The notes below the pieces were generated by a model. It was not told the origin of the DNA. It was given only the letters and a program-made list of their open reading frames with translations, and ran no database searches. From positions 496,001 through 560,000 of the forward strand of contig NZ_QUBQ01000001.1 in the NCBI RefSeq assembly GCF_003388735.1: DNA of 64,000 nucleotides. Direction: 5' to 3'. Position 1 is the stretch's first letter. Each line of letters opens with the position of its first letter. The stretch comes from Paenibacillus paeoniae. GTDB lineage: Bacteria > Bacillota > Bacilli > Paenibacillales > Paenibacillaceae. Of this stretch, positions 47,850-56,957 are shown piece by piece. The position numbers were made by a program, and so were the translations under genes.

Positions 47850-48293
47850 TTGAAAGTTGTGGTACAACGCAGCAAAGCGGCAAGTGTAACCGTGGAAGGT
47901 GAAGTAACGGGCGCCATAAATTCCGGTCTCGTGCTGCTGGTCGGTATTACGCATGAGGATGCGATGGCCGATGTGCGCTGGATGGCGGATAAAATAGCAG
48001 GACTGCGTATCTTTGAAGACGAGTCGGAGAAGATGAATCTCTCGGTTAACGATGTCGGCGGTTCTATATTGTCCGTATCCCAGTTCACATTGTACGGAGA
48101 CTGCCGTAAGGGCAGAAGACCGAACTTTATGGCGGCTGCGCGTCCCGATCAGGCAGAGACCTTGTACAATGCCTTTAATGACGCCCTGCGCGATCTGGGG
48201 CTGCATGTGGAGACAGGAAGATTCGGCGCAATGATGGACGTGCAACTGATCAATGACGGGCCAGTGACGATAATTTTGGAGAGCGGCGCTTAA
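47850..48293 (+). CDS. dtd: D-aminoacyl-tRNA deacylase
   Basis: Removes D-amino acids and glycine mischarged on tRNAs. The 147-residue protein starts [15 protein letters not shown], has [17 protein letters not shown] and the C-terminal [11 protein letters not shown] (the cross-subunit GPVT motif). TTG start after an aaaggag site. It follows relA by 13 bases, as in B. subtilis. Confidence 0.96.
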   Translation: MKVVVQRSKAASVTVEGEVTGAINSGLVLLVGITHEDAMADVRWMADKIAGLRIFEDESEKMNLSVNDVGGSILSVSQFTLYGDCRKGRRPNFMAAARPDQAETLYNAFNDALRDLGLHVETGRFGAMMDVQLINDGPVTIILESGA

Positions 48294-48392
48294 GAATAAG
48301 CATACAGGCAACAATAAAGGTAGAGAGCAAGGATGCTTGGTGGTATAGCCGGGCTGCGCTTGTGACACACCGATGTTGGAGGAATGCCTGTC

Positions 48393-48560
48393 ATGCACCA
48401 ATCGAGAAAAGAGCAGGGCGTGGAGCGTATGGCGAGCGCGCTAATCAATCCCGATCTGCGGGAAGCTAGAATTACAGCAGAGCTGACTACGGATATGGAA
48501 GCAGCCGAGGAATGGGAAGGCAGACCGCAGCATGCGGGACGTTCGGGTAACCGGATGTAG
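48393..48560 (+). CDS. Small hypothetical protein, 55 residues
   Basis: Not recognised. ATG 48393 lies 10 bases from a ggagg site. The product is hydrophilic and acidic: MHQSRKEQGVERMASALINP followed by DLREARITAELTTDMEAAEE and a short tail. Helical prediction is likely, with no membrane segment. It sits between dtd and a terminator. Evidence is the ribosome site and codon use like that of its neighbours; expression is unproven. Confidence 0.5.
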   Translation: MHQSRKEQGVERMASALINPDLREARITAELTTDMEAAEEWEGRPQHAGRSGNRM

Positions 48561-48683
48561 CCATGCGTAATAAAAGCGTTTTCGAATTTGTAATAGTACT
48601 GTAATCAATTGCTAACGTTCTGTTAACATCCAAGGCCTATAATAAATCTCGACCCCCTTTTTTAAAATATACTTTTACTTTGG

Positions 48684-48708
48684 ACCTGCACAGTGTGCGG
48701 GTTTTTTT
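48684..48708 (+). terminator. Terminator before the hisS leader
   Basis: ACCTGCAC and GTGCGGGT with a 3-base loop, followed by seven T. It insulates the T-box promoter from relA-dtd transcription. Confidence 0.82.
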
Positions 48709-48777
48709 CTGTCCATTTTTTTGAATATAATCATAGACGCTTTTTTCCTAATAGAAGTAAGGGAGATAAGCACCTGG

Positions 48778-48806
48778 TTGACTTAAGCGGGTCGAACGGG
48801 TAAAAT
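48778..48806 (+). promoter_or_regulatory. Promoter of the hisS-aspS operon
   Basis: TTGACT and TAAAAT with a 17-base spacer. It would start transcription about 30 bases ahead of the T-box Stem I. Confidence 0.65.
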
Positions 48807-48839
48807 ATACTATCAGTATTATCTAATTTGAAATGAGTG

Positions 48840-49114
48840 TTATAAACGATTCGATGACGGGACAAAGTATGGCCGTACGGATACGCAGAGAGGGATGCCA
48901 TAGGCTGCAAGCATCCTTATACCGACGACAGGAAAGAACCTCCCTGAGAACGATTGGCGAACGGCTTGGTGCCCAGTAGTTAATTCGCGGTTAACGGACG
49001 TTACCCGTTGCAAGCGAGCAATCCGTTGACCGGATCTGTTCGGAATGTGGGTGGTACCACGGAAGCTCAAGCTTTCGTCCCTTCGGCGATGCCGATTGGA
49101 CGGGAGCTTTTTTT
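48840..49114 (+). promoter_or_regulatory. T-box riboswitch upstream of hisS-aspS
   Basis: Uncharged tRNA binding prevents termination and turns on the synthetase genes. Visible parts are AAAGTA on the 5' side of the specifier loop, the AG-bulge (agagag), and the Stem I apical loop GGATGC-ccataggctgcaa-like-GCATCC. The T-box GGGTGGTACCACGG (about 49050-49063) and a terminator stem ending in TTTTTTT at 49108-49114 complete it. On the 3' side of the specifier loop, GAC (48927-48929) followed by A is the best specifier, indicating tRNA-Asp. Confidence 0.9.
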
Positions 49115-49152
49115 GATTGCTATGAGAATCAATGAAGAAAGTAGGGAAAGGC

Positions 49153-50400
49153 ATGAAATTTCAGAAATCGCCCGGAACGCAAGATATATTGCCAGGTGCG
49201 GTAGAGAAATGGCAGTACGTAGAGGGCAAAGCCCGCGACATTTGCCGCCGCTTTAATTTCAGAGAAATCAGGACGCCGCTTTTTGAGTCCACTGAATTGT
49301 TTCAGCGCGGTGTTGGCGAGACAACGGATATTGTCGAGAAGGAGATGTATACCTTTATCGACCGCGGCGAACGCAGCCTGACGCTGCGTCCGGAAGGCAC
49401 GGCTGGTGTTGTGCGCTCCTATGTGGAGAATAAGCTGTTCGGCGATCCGGATGTCAGCAAGCTGTATTACATCGGACCGATGTTCCGCTACGAACGTGCG
49501 CAAGCAGGACGCTACCGCCAGTTCCATCAATTCGGCATTGAGGCGATCGGCGCTGTCGATCCGGCGATTGATGCAGAAGTGATTGCCCTTGGCTATACGT
49601 TCTACACGGAAGTAGGTCTGAAGGACGTTCGCGTCGAGCTTAACTCCGTCGGTACGCCTGCTGTACGAGCAGCGTTCCGCGAGCGTCTGCTGGAGTTCCT
49701 GAATCCGAAGCGCGAGCTGCTGTGCAAGGACTGCCAGTCCCGTATAGATCGCAATCCGCTTCGCGTGCTGGATTGCAAGGTGGACCAGGCGCATTTTGAA
49801 GGAGCGCCCTCCATATTGGACAGCTTGGACGAAGAGTGCAACGCACACTTTGAAAAGGTGAAGCAGTGCCTGACGGATATGGGTATCCCTTACGAGATTA
49901 ACCATAGACTCGTCCGCGGCCTTGATTATTACACGCATACCGCGTTCGAGTACAAGGCCGAAGGGATCGGCGCGATCGATACGATCGGCGGTGGCGGGCG
50001 CTACAATGGCCTCGTATCCGATATCGGCGGTCCGGAACAGCCTGGCGTAGGTCTTGGGCTTGGTCTGGAGCGTACGATTCTTCTGCTGGATCATCAGCAG
50101 ACGGAACTGCCGAATTTACATGAGATCGACGTGTATATCGTTGCACTTGGCGAAGCCGCAGATCGTGAAGCAACTCGATTGGTTTACCAGCTTCGGCAGC
50201 AAGGTGTTCGCGCAGAACGCGATTATCAAGGCCGTAAGATGAAAGCCCAATTAAAGTCTGCGGATCGTCTAGGCGCAAAGTTTACCGCTATTCTTGGCGA
50301 TAACGAGCTGGAGCGCGGTGAGATTGCACTGAAGGACATGGCGAAGGGCGAGCAGCGTATGGTTGCGATCCATGCACTTACTGCTGAGCTTCAGGCTTAA
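49153..50400 (+). CDS. hisS: Histidine--tRNA ligase
   Basis: Class II synthetase, 415 residues. Motif 1 region [20 protein letters not shown], motif 2 with [20 protein letters not shown], the His-specific [13 protein letters not shown] and motif 3 GGGRYNGL followed by [10 protein letters not shown] are all present. The C-terminal anticodon-binding domain spans about 325-415. ATG 49153 follows a gggaaagg site; an ATG at 49132 has no good site. Located downstream of the T-box. Confidence 0.97.
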   Translation: MKFQKSPGTQDILPGAVEKWQYVEGKARDICRRFNFREIRTPLFESTELFQRGVGETTDIVEKEMYTFIDRGERSLTLRPEGTAGVVRSYVENKLFGDPDVSKLYYIGPMFRYERAQAGRYRQFHQFGIEAIGAVDPAIDAEVIALGYTFYTEVGLKDVRVELNSVGTPAVRAAFRERLLEFLNPKRELLCKDCQSRIDRNPLRVLDCKVDQAHFEGAPSILDSLDEECNAHFEKVKQCLTDMGIPYEINHRLVRGLDYYTHTAFEYKAEGIGAIDTIGGGGRYNGLVSDIGGPEQPGVGLGLGLERTILLLDHQQTELPNLHEIDVYIVALGEAADREATRLVYQLRQQGVRAERDYQGRKMKAQLKSADRLGAKFTAILGDNELERGEIALKDMAKGEQRMVAIHALTAELQA

Positions 50401-50460
50401 ATGAGTATGACCTGCTTAATGATTCCATAACCATTAACGATAAAGCGAGGAGACATGATT

Positions 50461-52290
50461 ATGACGACGATGTTAAAGACGCATAACTGCGGAACATTGA
50501 CGAAAGCGGATGTAGGACAAACGGTAACACTGAACGGCTGGGTGCAGCGCCGCCGTGACTTGGGAGGCGTATTGTTCATCGACCTTCGCGACCGTACCGG
50601 TATTGTGCAGACCGTATTCAACCCGGATTTCTCCGGTGACGCGCTATCAGTCGCTGACCGTGCGCGCAACGAGTTCGTATTAGCTATAAAAGGTAAAGTG
50701 GTTGAGCGCGAGGCTGAAACCTTCAACGCTAACCTGGCAACGGGCGAAATCGAAATTCGTGTAACGGAAATCGAAGTGCTGAACGCAGCGAAGACGCCTC
50801 CATTCCCAATTGAGGATGCTGTGGAAGTAGACGAGTCGCTTCGTCTCAAGTACCGTTACCTGGACCTGCGTCGTCCGGAGATGCAGAAGACGCTTCTGCT
50901 TCGCGCGAAAGCAGCGAAAATTTTCCGCGACTATCTGGATGGACAAGGCTTCATCGAAGTAGAGACGCCGATTCTGACGAAGAGCTCGCCAGAAGGCGCT
51001 CGTGATTACTTGGTTCCTAGCCGTGTGCATGAAGGCGAGTTTTTCGCCCTGCCGCAATCGCCGCAAATTTTCAAGCAATTGCTGATGGTCGGCGGCGTGG
51101 AGCGTTATTATCAAATCGCTCGCTGCTTCCGCGATGAGGATCTTCGTGCAGACCGTCAACCGGAATTTACGCAAGTCGACATCGAGACTTCCTTCCTGTC
51201 GCAGGATCAATTGCTTGGCATGATGGAAGAGCTGTCTGCAAGATTGCTTCGTGAGACAGTAGGCGTGGAGCTGGAGCTTCCATTCCAACGCATTACGTAT
51301 GCGGATGCGATGAACAAATACGGGTCCGACAAGCCGGACCTGCGCTTTGGTCTGGAAATGGAAGATATTACGGATATTGTCGCATCGAGCGATGTTAAAG
51401 TATTTGCAAGCGTAGCGGCTGGCGGCGGCGTAGTTAAAGCGCTGAACGCAAAAGGCTGTGCAAGCTGGAGCCGCAAGGAGCTTGACGACTTGCAGCCGTT
51501 CGCAGCTCGCTACGGCGGCAAAGGCCTTGCATGGATCACGGTGAAGGACGGCGAGTGGAGAGGTCCAATCGTGAAGTTCCTGAAGCCGGAGGAGATTGAA
51601 GCTTTGACTGAGCGTCTGGGCGTTGAGGAGGGCGACCTGCTGACATTCTCCGCTGACAAGCCGAAAGTGGTAGCAGATGTGCTGGGCAACCTTCGCTTGA
51701 AGCTGGGCCGTGATCTGGGATTGATCGACGAGTCGAAATTCAAATTCGCATGGGTAGTAGACTTCCCGCTGCTCGGATGGGACGAAGACGCGAAGCGTTA
51801 TGTAGCTGAGCATCATCCGTTCACGCGTCCGAATGAAGAAGATCTGCATTACTTCGGCACCGATCCTGGCCAAATCCGTGCGCAGGCTTATGACCTCGTA
51901 TTGAACGGCTACGAAGTGGGCGGCGGTTCGATGCGTATCTACAAGCGTGAAGTTCAGGAGCAAATGTTCAACGCGCTTGGCTTGTCGCCGGAAGTTGCGC
52001 AAGACAAGTTCGGCTACCTGCTGGACGCTTTCGAATACGGCACGCCTCCGCACGGCGGCATCGCGTTCGGTTTTGACCGTCTGGTCATGCTGCTTACGGG
52101 TCGTACGAACCTGAGAGAGACGATCGCATTCCCGAAAACGGCAAGCGCAACGGATCTGCTCTGCGACGCACCGTCCGAAGTCGAGCTGTCCCAGCTTGAG
52201 CAGCTTCATATCCGTACGGTTCTGAAGCCTAAGCCAGCAGCAGCTGCTGCAGCAGAAGCGCAAGCTTCCGCACAAGGCGAAGAGAAATAA
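50461..52290 (+). CDS. aspS: Aspartate--tRNA ligase
   Basis: Class II synthetase of bacterial type, 609 residues. An N-terminal OB fold binds the anticodon ([21 protein letters not shown]). The catalytic motifs [27 protein letters not shown] and [18 protein letters not shown] follow. The GAD insertion domain lies between about 290 and 420, and motif 3 is [13 protein letters not shown]. An Ala/Glu-rich tail ends the protein. ATG 50461 fits the gcgaggaga site. It follows hisS by about 60 bases. Confidence 0.97.
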   Translation: MTTMLKTHNCGTLTKADVGQTVTLNGWVQRRRDLGGVLFIDLRDRTGIVQTVFNPDFSGDALSVADRARNEFVLAIKGKVVEREAETFNANLATGEIEIRVTEIEVLNAAKTPPFPIEDAVEVDESLRLKYRYLDLRRPEMQKTLLLRAKAAKIFRDYLDGQGFIEVETPILTKSSPEGARDYLVPSRVHEGEFFALPQSPQIFKQLLMVGGVERYYQIARCFRDEDLRADRQPEFTQVDIETSFLSQDQLLGMMEELSARLLRETVGVELELPFQRITYADAMNKYGSDKPDLRFGLEMEDITDIVASSDVKVFASVAAGGGVVKALNAKGCASWSRKELDDLQPFAARYGGKGLAWITVKDGEWRGPIVKFLKPEEIEALTERLGVEEGDLLTFSADKPKVVADVLGNLRLKLGRDLGLIDESKFKFAWVVDFPLLGWDEDAKRYVAEHHPFTRPNEEDLHYFGTDPGQIRAQAYDLVLNGYEVGGGSMRIYKREVQEQMFNALGLSPEVAQDKFGYLLDAFEYGTPPHGGIAFGFDRLVMLLTGRTNLRETIAFPKTASATDLLCDAPSEVELSQLEQLHIRTVLKPKPAAAAAAEAQASAQGEEK

Positions 52291-52316
52291 GCTTAAAGCA
52301 AAGGAGGCGGCAGAGC

Positions 52317-53066
52317 ATGCTGCATCAATTTTCGCGAACGGAGCTTGCGATCGGCCCGGAAGGGCTGGAGCGGATGAAAGGGAGCACGGTCGCCGTGCTT
52401 GGCATCGGCGGAGTGGGCGCCATCGCGGCAGAGGCGCTGGCTAGAACTGGCATCGGCCGGATCATCTTGATCGACAAGGACGTTGTCGACATTACGAATA
52501 TTAACCGTCAGATCCATGCACTTACGACAACTGTGGGTCAGCCGAAGGCTGACCTGATGCGCGACCGGATTAAGTTGATTAATCCGGAATGCGACGTGAT
52601 CTCGCTGCGAATGTTTTACACGGAAGAGACGTATGAGCAGTTGTTCGCCTATCCGCTTGATTATGTGGTCGATGCATCGGATACGATCATCTATAAAGTT
52701 CATTTGATCAAGCAATGTCTGGAGCGTGGCATTCCTGTCATCTCCAGCATGGGCGCAGCTAACAAAATGGATCCTTCGCGCTTTAAAGTAGCGGATATCT
52801 CCAAGACGCATACCGATCCCATCGCTCGCGTCGTACGCACGAAGCTGCGCAAGGACGGCATTAAGAAGGGTGTGAAGGTTGTCTTCTCCGATGAGGAGCC
52901 AATAAAGCCGCGTGAGGACGTGACGCAGCGCATTGTGCCGGAGAATGCTCCGGAAATCCGCAAGGCGAAGCAGCCGCCGTCCAGCAACGCATTTGTGCCG
53001 CCGGTTGCGGGACTGATCATGGTCAGCGTAGTGGTGAAGGATTTGCTTGAATCGGGAGAAGCCTGA
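52317..53066 (+). CDS. tcdA: tRNA threonylcarbamoyladenosine dehydratase
   Basis: E1-like enzyme that cyclises t6A37 in tRNA to ct6A. The 249-residue protein starts MLHQFSRTELAIGPEGLERM and has the nucleotide-binding VLGIGGVGAIAAEALARTGIG and DKDVVDITNINRQ. Located after hisS-aspS, where B. subtilis has yrvM (tcdA). Confidence 0.95.
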   Translation: MLHQFSRTELAIGPEGLERMKGSTVAVLGIGGVGAIAAEALARTGIGRIILIDKDVVDITNINRQIHALTTTVGQPKADLMRDRIKLINPECDVISLRMFYTEETYEQLFAYPLDYVVDASDTIIYKVHLIKQCLERGIPVISSMGAANKMDPSRFKVADISKTHTDPIARVVRTKLRKDGIKKGVKVVFSDEEPIKPREDVTQRIVPENAPEIRKAKQPPSSNAFVPPVAGLIMVSVVVKDLLESGEA

Positions 53067-53068
53067 GC

Positions 53069-53737
53069 ATGAACGTCGAACTGGCCCGTAAGCTGAGGCT
53101 TGAGCCGGATATGCGGGCAGTCATTTTTCATTCTCCTGCCGATTACGATGTTGTCCTTGAATTGGGATTGCCGGATTCCGCTAGCCGGTCGACGGAGAAT
53201 GTGCTTGGGGAAGCGGCCTATGAGTTCGTTTTGCTGTTTGTCACTTCGCTGGCAGAGTTAGAGAAACGTGCTCCAATCGCTATCGCAGCAGCGGAGCCGG
53301 ATGCCTTGTTATGGATTTGTTATCCTAAAGGGTCATCTCGTATCAAGACAGACTTGAATCGCGATACGGGCTGGGCGTTCATGAAGACTCTCGGTACGGA
53401 AGGCGTCGCGATGATCTCCATGAACGAGACGTGGTCTGCGATGCGCTACAGACCGGAAGGAGCGGCGAAAACAAGCCGCTCTCGCAAAAAGGACAACGTG
53501 TCTGGTGCTGCAGCAGCGAAACGGTCTGCCGCTGTGCCGGATATGCCGGATGATCTGCAAGCAGCCTTGGCAGCATCGCCCGGAGCCCGCGATTTTTATA
53601 ATACGTTAACGGATTCCATGAAACGGGATTTTTTGAATTGGATTCTGGAGGCGAAGCGGGAAGAGACGAGAGCGAAGAGGGTAGCCGCAACGATCGACAA
53701 GCTCGGGAAGGGCCTTAAGCGACCTACCGATAAATAA
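53069..53737 (+). CDS. DUF3052-like and YdeI/OmpD-associated protein
   Basis: A 222-residue two-part protein. Residues 1-125 (LARKLRLEPDMRAVIFHSP..., LLWICYPKGSSRIKTDLNRDTGWAFMK) resemble DUF3052 proteins. After a basic linker (about 128-155) residues 160-215 (DDLQAALAASPGARDFYNTL and REETRAKRVAATIDKL) match the helical YdeI/OmpD-associated family. No function is established. Its ATG follows tcdA by 2 bases and a strong terminator follows. Confidence 0.75.
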   Translation: MNVELARKLRLEPDMRAVIFHSPADYDVVLELGLPDSASRSTENVLGEAAYEFVLLFVTSLAELEKRAPIAIAAAEPDALLWICYPKGSSRIKTDLNRDTGWAFMKTLGTEGVAMISMNETWSAMRYRPEGAAKTSRSRKKDNVSGAAAAKRSAAVPDMPDDLQAALAASPGARDFYNTLTDSMKRDFLNWILEAKREETRAKRVAATIDKLGKGLKRPTDK

Positions 53738-53748
53738 AAGTATTGCAG

Positions 53749-53790
53749 CAGCGCTGCGACGGGTTTATCCCGTCGCAGCGCTGTTTTTTT
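53749..53790 (+). terminator. Strong terminator after the tcdA gene pair
   Basis: Perfect 15-base arms CAGCGCTGCGACGGG and CCCGTCGCAGCGCTG around TTTAT, then seven T. Confidence 0.95.
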
Positions 53791-53965
53791 ATATCAGGGA
53801 AGCGCCGCAAGCACCAGATCGTTCGGCATCGGCAGCAATTCGAATTGCGGGATAGCTAAACTTGGTATATAATAGATTTATAAAAATGAAACCTTGTTTC
53901 ACCTTATGAAACTAATGGAGGTCAGACATGAAAATTTCAGTCCGAAACCGGAAGGAGGATAATCG

Positions 53966-54352
53966 ATGTCCTACGTTTTTGCAGGTATTGATCATGTGCA
54001 GCTGGCAGCACCCGAGGGATGCGAGGAGCAGGCAAGGGCGTTTTTTGGCGGTGTGCTGGGCTGGCCCGAGCTGGAGAAGCCCGTAGCATTGCAGCCTAGA
54101 GGCGGCGTCTGGTTCCGCTGTGGAAGCCATGAGGTTCATATTGGTGTGCAGCCTTCCTTCGTGCCAGCGCTGAAAGCCCATCCGGGCTTTGCCGTACAGG
54201 GCCTTCAGCAGTTGAAGGAAAGGCTGGGAAGTTGCGGCGTTGTGGTCATCGATGACGAACTCCGACTCGAAGAAGGATATAGTCGTTTCTTTGCATCGGA
54301 TCCGTTCGGCAATCGGCTAGAGTTTCTGGAGCGAATGGAGATTGCAACATAA
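53966..54352 (+). CDS. VOC/glyoxalase-superfamily protein
   Basis: A 128-residue single VOC domain: IDHVQLAAPEGCEEQARAFF at the start, VHIGVQPSF in the middle and DPFGNRLEFLE at the end, with the His and Glu positions that bind metal in this superfamily. Substrate cannot be inferred; dioxygenase, lyase and resistance-protein members share this fold. An aaggagg site precedes the ATG. Confidence 0.85.
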   Translation: MSYVFAGIDHVQLAAPEGCEEQARAFFGGVLGWPELEKPVALQPRGGVWFRCGSHEVHIGVQPSFVPALKAHPGFAVQGLQQLKERLGSCGVVVIDDELRLEEGYSRFFASDPFGNRLEFLERMEIAT

Positions 54353-54378
54353 TTCAATCAAGAGGGAGGACTACAAAT

Positions 54379-55134
54379 ATGGACAACAAGGAAAGATTTA
54401 CGAACCGGGTGGATAATTATGTGAAGTTTCGCCCGACCTATCCGCAAGAGGCGATTGATTTCTTATATGAAAAGCTGGGATTTCGTTCGAATAGCGTCAT
54501 AGCGGATCTGGGAGCGGGTACGGGGATCTTCTCTAAGCTGCTTCTGGAAAGAGGAAGCACCGTGATCGGTGTAGAGCCGAATGAAGCGATGCGAGAAGCG
54601 GCCGTGCAAGCACTTGGCGGCACGGAGCGATACCGAGCTGTTGCCGCATCGGCGGAAGATACGGGATTGCCTTCGCAATCCGTCGATTTCATTGTATGCG
54701 CACAATCGTATCACTGGTTTGACAGGGAGCTGGCGAAGGCCGAATTTCAGCGCATTTTGAAGCCGGGCGGCAAGGCTGTTCTCATCTGGAACTCGCGAAA
54801 AACGTCCGGAACGCCTTTCCTGGAGCGATTTGAGCAATTGCTGCTCGACTATGGTACGGATTACGAGAAAGTTGGCCATAAGAACATTACGCTGGATACG
54901 TTGCGGCCCTATTTTGCAGCTGGCGGACCGGTACTAAATACGTTTTCGATCAAGCAACTGCTTGATGAAGACGCGCTTAAAGGTCGACTCATGTCCTCTT
55001 CATATAGTCCAACGCCGGATCATCCCAGATTTGGAGCGATGATCAAGGAATTGGAGGACATTTACCGGAGCAACGAATCAAACGGGGTAGTCGCAATAGA
55101 ATATGTGACGGAGTTGTATGCGGGCGAGGTATAG
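54379..55134 (+). CDS. Class I SAM-dependent methyltransferase
   Basis: A 251-residue protein with the SAM-binding motif VIADLGAGTGIFSKLLLERG, acidic GVEPNEAM, and the Methyltransf_11 motif DFIVCAQSYHWFDRE followed by RILKPGGKAVLIWNS. It is similar to small-molecule methyltransferases of the YafE type. Substrate unknown. Located between the VOC gene and rarA. Confidence 0.9.
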   Translation: MDNKERFTNRVDNYVKFRPTYPQEAIDFLYEKLGFRSNSVIADLGAGTGIFSKLLLERGSTVIGVEPNEAMREAAVQALGGTERYRAVAASAEDTGLPSQSVDFIVCAQSYHWFDRELAKAEFQRILKPGGKAVLIWNSRKTSGTPFLERFEQLLLDYGTDYEKVGHKNITLDTLRPYFAAGGPVLNTFSIKQLLDEDALKGRLMSSSYSPTPDHPRFGAMIKELEDIYRSNESNGVVAIEYVTELYAGEV

Positions 55135-55215
55135 TCCGTGGCTTGTTGGTCTGGCGAACGTCTGTGCCTGTATGCTATCATCTAGTTATACCATCATAAA
55201 GGATTGAGTGTCGGC

Positions 55216-56520
55216 ATGGACTTATTTAGCTATGAGGAAGCGGAGCGGCCTCGGGCGCGATTGCTCGCGGACCGAATGAGGCCGCAGACGCTGGATGAAT
55301 ATATTGGGCAAGAGCATATGGTCGGCAAAGGAAAGCTGTTGCGCCGGGCGATTGAGGGTGATCAGGTATCCTCGATCCTTCTGTATGGTCCGCCTGGCTG
55401 TGGCAAAACTACGCTTGCGAACATTATTTCGCTTCGGACCGAAGGCGATTTCGTCAAGCTGAACGCCGTAGACGCCACTGTCAAAGATGTCAGGGAAGTG
55501 ATTGACCGAGCGAGGTCGAACAAGACCTTGTATGGTCGTAAAACGACTCTGTTTCTCGATGAGGTTCATCGCTTCAACACGTCGCGTCAGGATGCGCTTC
55601 TGCCTGCTGTAGAGCAGGGTATTATCATCTTCATCGGCGCGACAACGGAGAATCCGTTCCACCATGTGAATGGAGCCCTCCTCTCCCGCTCGACGTTGTT
55701 CCAGCTCGAAGCGCTGGAGGAGAAGCATTCCATGGAGGCCATGCGCCGTGCTATAGAGGATGCGGACCGAGGCCTTGGCTTCATGAAGCTGATGGTGGAT
55801 GAAGAAGCGCTGCAGCATATCGCTGACATGTCCAGCGGCGACATCAGGCGGTCTCTGAATGCGCTGGAGCTGGCAGCGGTGACGACGCCATCCGAGCCGG
55901 ACGGCTCCGTTCATATTACACTGGAGGTTGCGCAGGAGTCGGTACGAAAGCCTTCGATTCGGGCCGATATGTCTACGCAATACGATATATTGTCGGCTTT
56001 CCATAAGAGTGTCAGAGGATCGAGCGACGCTGCCTTGTTCTGGTTTCTCTATGCGGTGGAGAAGCTTGGTATGGACCCGATGACCTTTCTCAGAAGGCTG
56101 ATCGTTGCCTGCAGCGAAGATATCGGTCTTGCGAACCCGCAAGCGATGATTCAGGCAGTGACTGCGATGGACGCTTATCATAAGATCGGCTGGCCGGAGG
56201 CCAAATATAACATTTCCCAGGCCATTCTATTCGCCGTTGAAAGTCCGAAGTCTAATGCGACAGCGGTAGCGATTGGGAATGTGATGAGTGCCATTGAGCG
56301 CAACGGCAATCTGGAGGTGCCGCTCCATCTTCGCGACACGCATTATAAGGGCGCGACTCAGCTTGGTCATGAAGGCTACAAGTATCCGCATGACTTCCCG
56401 AACCATTACGTGAAGCAGCAATACTTGCCTGATCCGCTTTCGAAAGTTTCCTTTTATAAAGCAACAGAACAAGGAATGGAAGACAAGATCAAACAAAATC
56501 AGCAGCGTCGCTCCAAGTGA
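55216..56520 (+). CDS. rarA: Replication-associated recombination protein A
   Basis: AAA+ protein (MgsA/Mgs1/WRNIP1 family) that acts at stalled replication forks. The 434 residues contain RMRPQTLDEYIGQEHMVG, Walker A GPPGCGKTTLA, Walker B LFLDEVHRF, GATTENPFH, and the C-terminal tetramerisation part ending GYKYPHDFPNHYVKQQYLPD. ATG 55216 gives the usual MDLFSYEEAERP start. In B. subtilis it also follows tcdA (as yrvN), here with two genes inserted. Confidence 0.95.
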   Translation: MDLFSYEEAERPRARLLADRMRPQTLDEYIGQEHMVGKGKLLRRAIEGDQVSSILLYGPPGCGKTTLANIISLRTEGDFVKLNAVDATVKDVREVIDRARSNKTLYGRKTTLFLDEVHRFNTSRQDALLPAVEQGIIIFIGATTENPFHHVNGALLSRSTLFQLEALEEKHSMEAMRRAIEDADRGLGFMKLMVDEEALQHIADMSSGDIRRSLNALELAAVTTPSEPDGSVHITLEVAQESVRKPSIRADMSTQYDILSAFHKSVRGSSDAALFWFLYAVEKLGMDPMTFLRRLIVACSEDIGLANPQAMIQAVTAMDAYHKIGWPEAKYNISQAILFAVESPKSNATAVAIGNVMSAIERNGNLEVPLHLRDTHYKGATQLGHEGYKYPHDFPNHYVKQQYLPDPLSKVSFYKATEQGMEDKIKQNQQRRSK

Positions 56521-56531
56521 CGCTGCTGATT
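56497..56531. terminator. Hairpin overlapping the rarA stop codon
   Basis: Perfect 13-base arms AATCAGCAGCGTC and GACGCTGCTGATT with a 9-base loop that contains the stop region. There is no T-run on either strand, so it may be a weak terminator or an mRNA 3' end stabiliser. Confidence 0.5.
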
Positions 56532-56663
56532 TGCATATACGGAAGATGCACCGCGCAAGTCGGGCTCATAAATGAAGGCAGGATGCAATAGGTTAGAAAT
56601 AGAATCAATGCTCGTATGAGAACCTGCTACGGCGGCAGACGTCAGGCGGAGAAGGAGGCAATG

Positions 56664-56939
56664 ATGAACGTACTCGATCGCGAAGAATACAAGAAATGGG
56701 CGCTAGTCAGGCAAAAGGGCAAGTTCCGTTATATGGTGAAATGGATTCTCTATTTTTTTCTCTTCATGACGCTAGTTCATGGATTTCTATCGCTGGTAAA
56801 CGGCACGGAATTTGGACTTCAGGAAGTATTGATCGTACTGGCCATAAGCTTGCTGATCGGCAGCATTGGTTCCATGCTGAGATGGATGTTTTTCGAAAAG
56901 CGGTTCAGTAGCAGCCATGACCACAATTCATCGCTATGA
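56664..56939 (+). CDS. Small two-helix membrane protein
   Basis: Not recognised. The 91-residue product has a charged N-terminus (NVLDREEYKKWALVRQKGKF), two membrane helices (about 25-43 and 51-74), and a His/Ser-rich tail. ATG 56664 is 5 bases from a gaaggagg site. It lies between rarA and the minus-strand regulator and is tail to tail with the latter. Confidence 0.7.
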   Translation: MNVLDREEYKKWALVRQKGKFRYMVKWILYFFLFMTLVHGFLSLVNGTEFGLQEVLIVLAISLLIGSIGSMLRWMFFEKRFSSSHDHNSSL

Positions 56940-56957
56940 AGATAACTCTGATCGTGG

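Noticed and set aside
50680..52275. Minus-strand ORF of 531 codons opposite aspS
   Set aside because: Antisense shadow of a highly conserved synthetase; Cys/His/Arg-rich product without recognisable domain.
55222..56181. Minus-strand ORF of 319 codons opposite rarA
   Set aside because: Antisense shadow of rarA; codon use unlike the neighbouring genes and no ribosome site.
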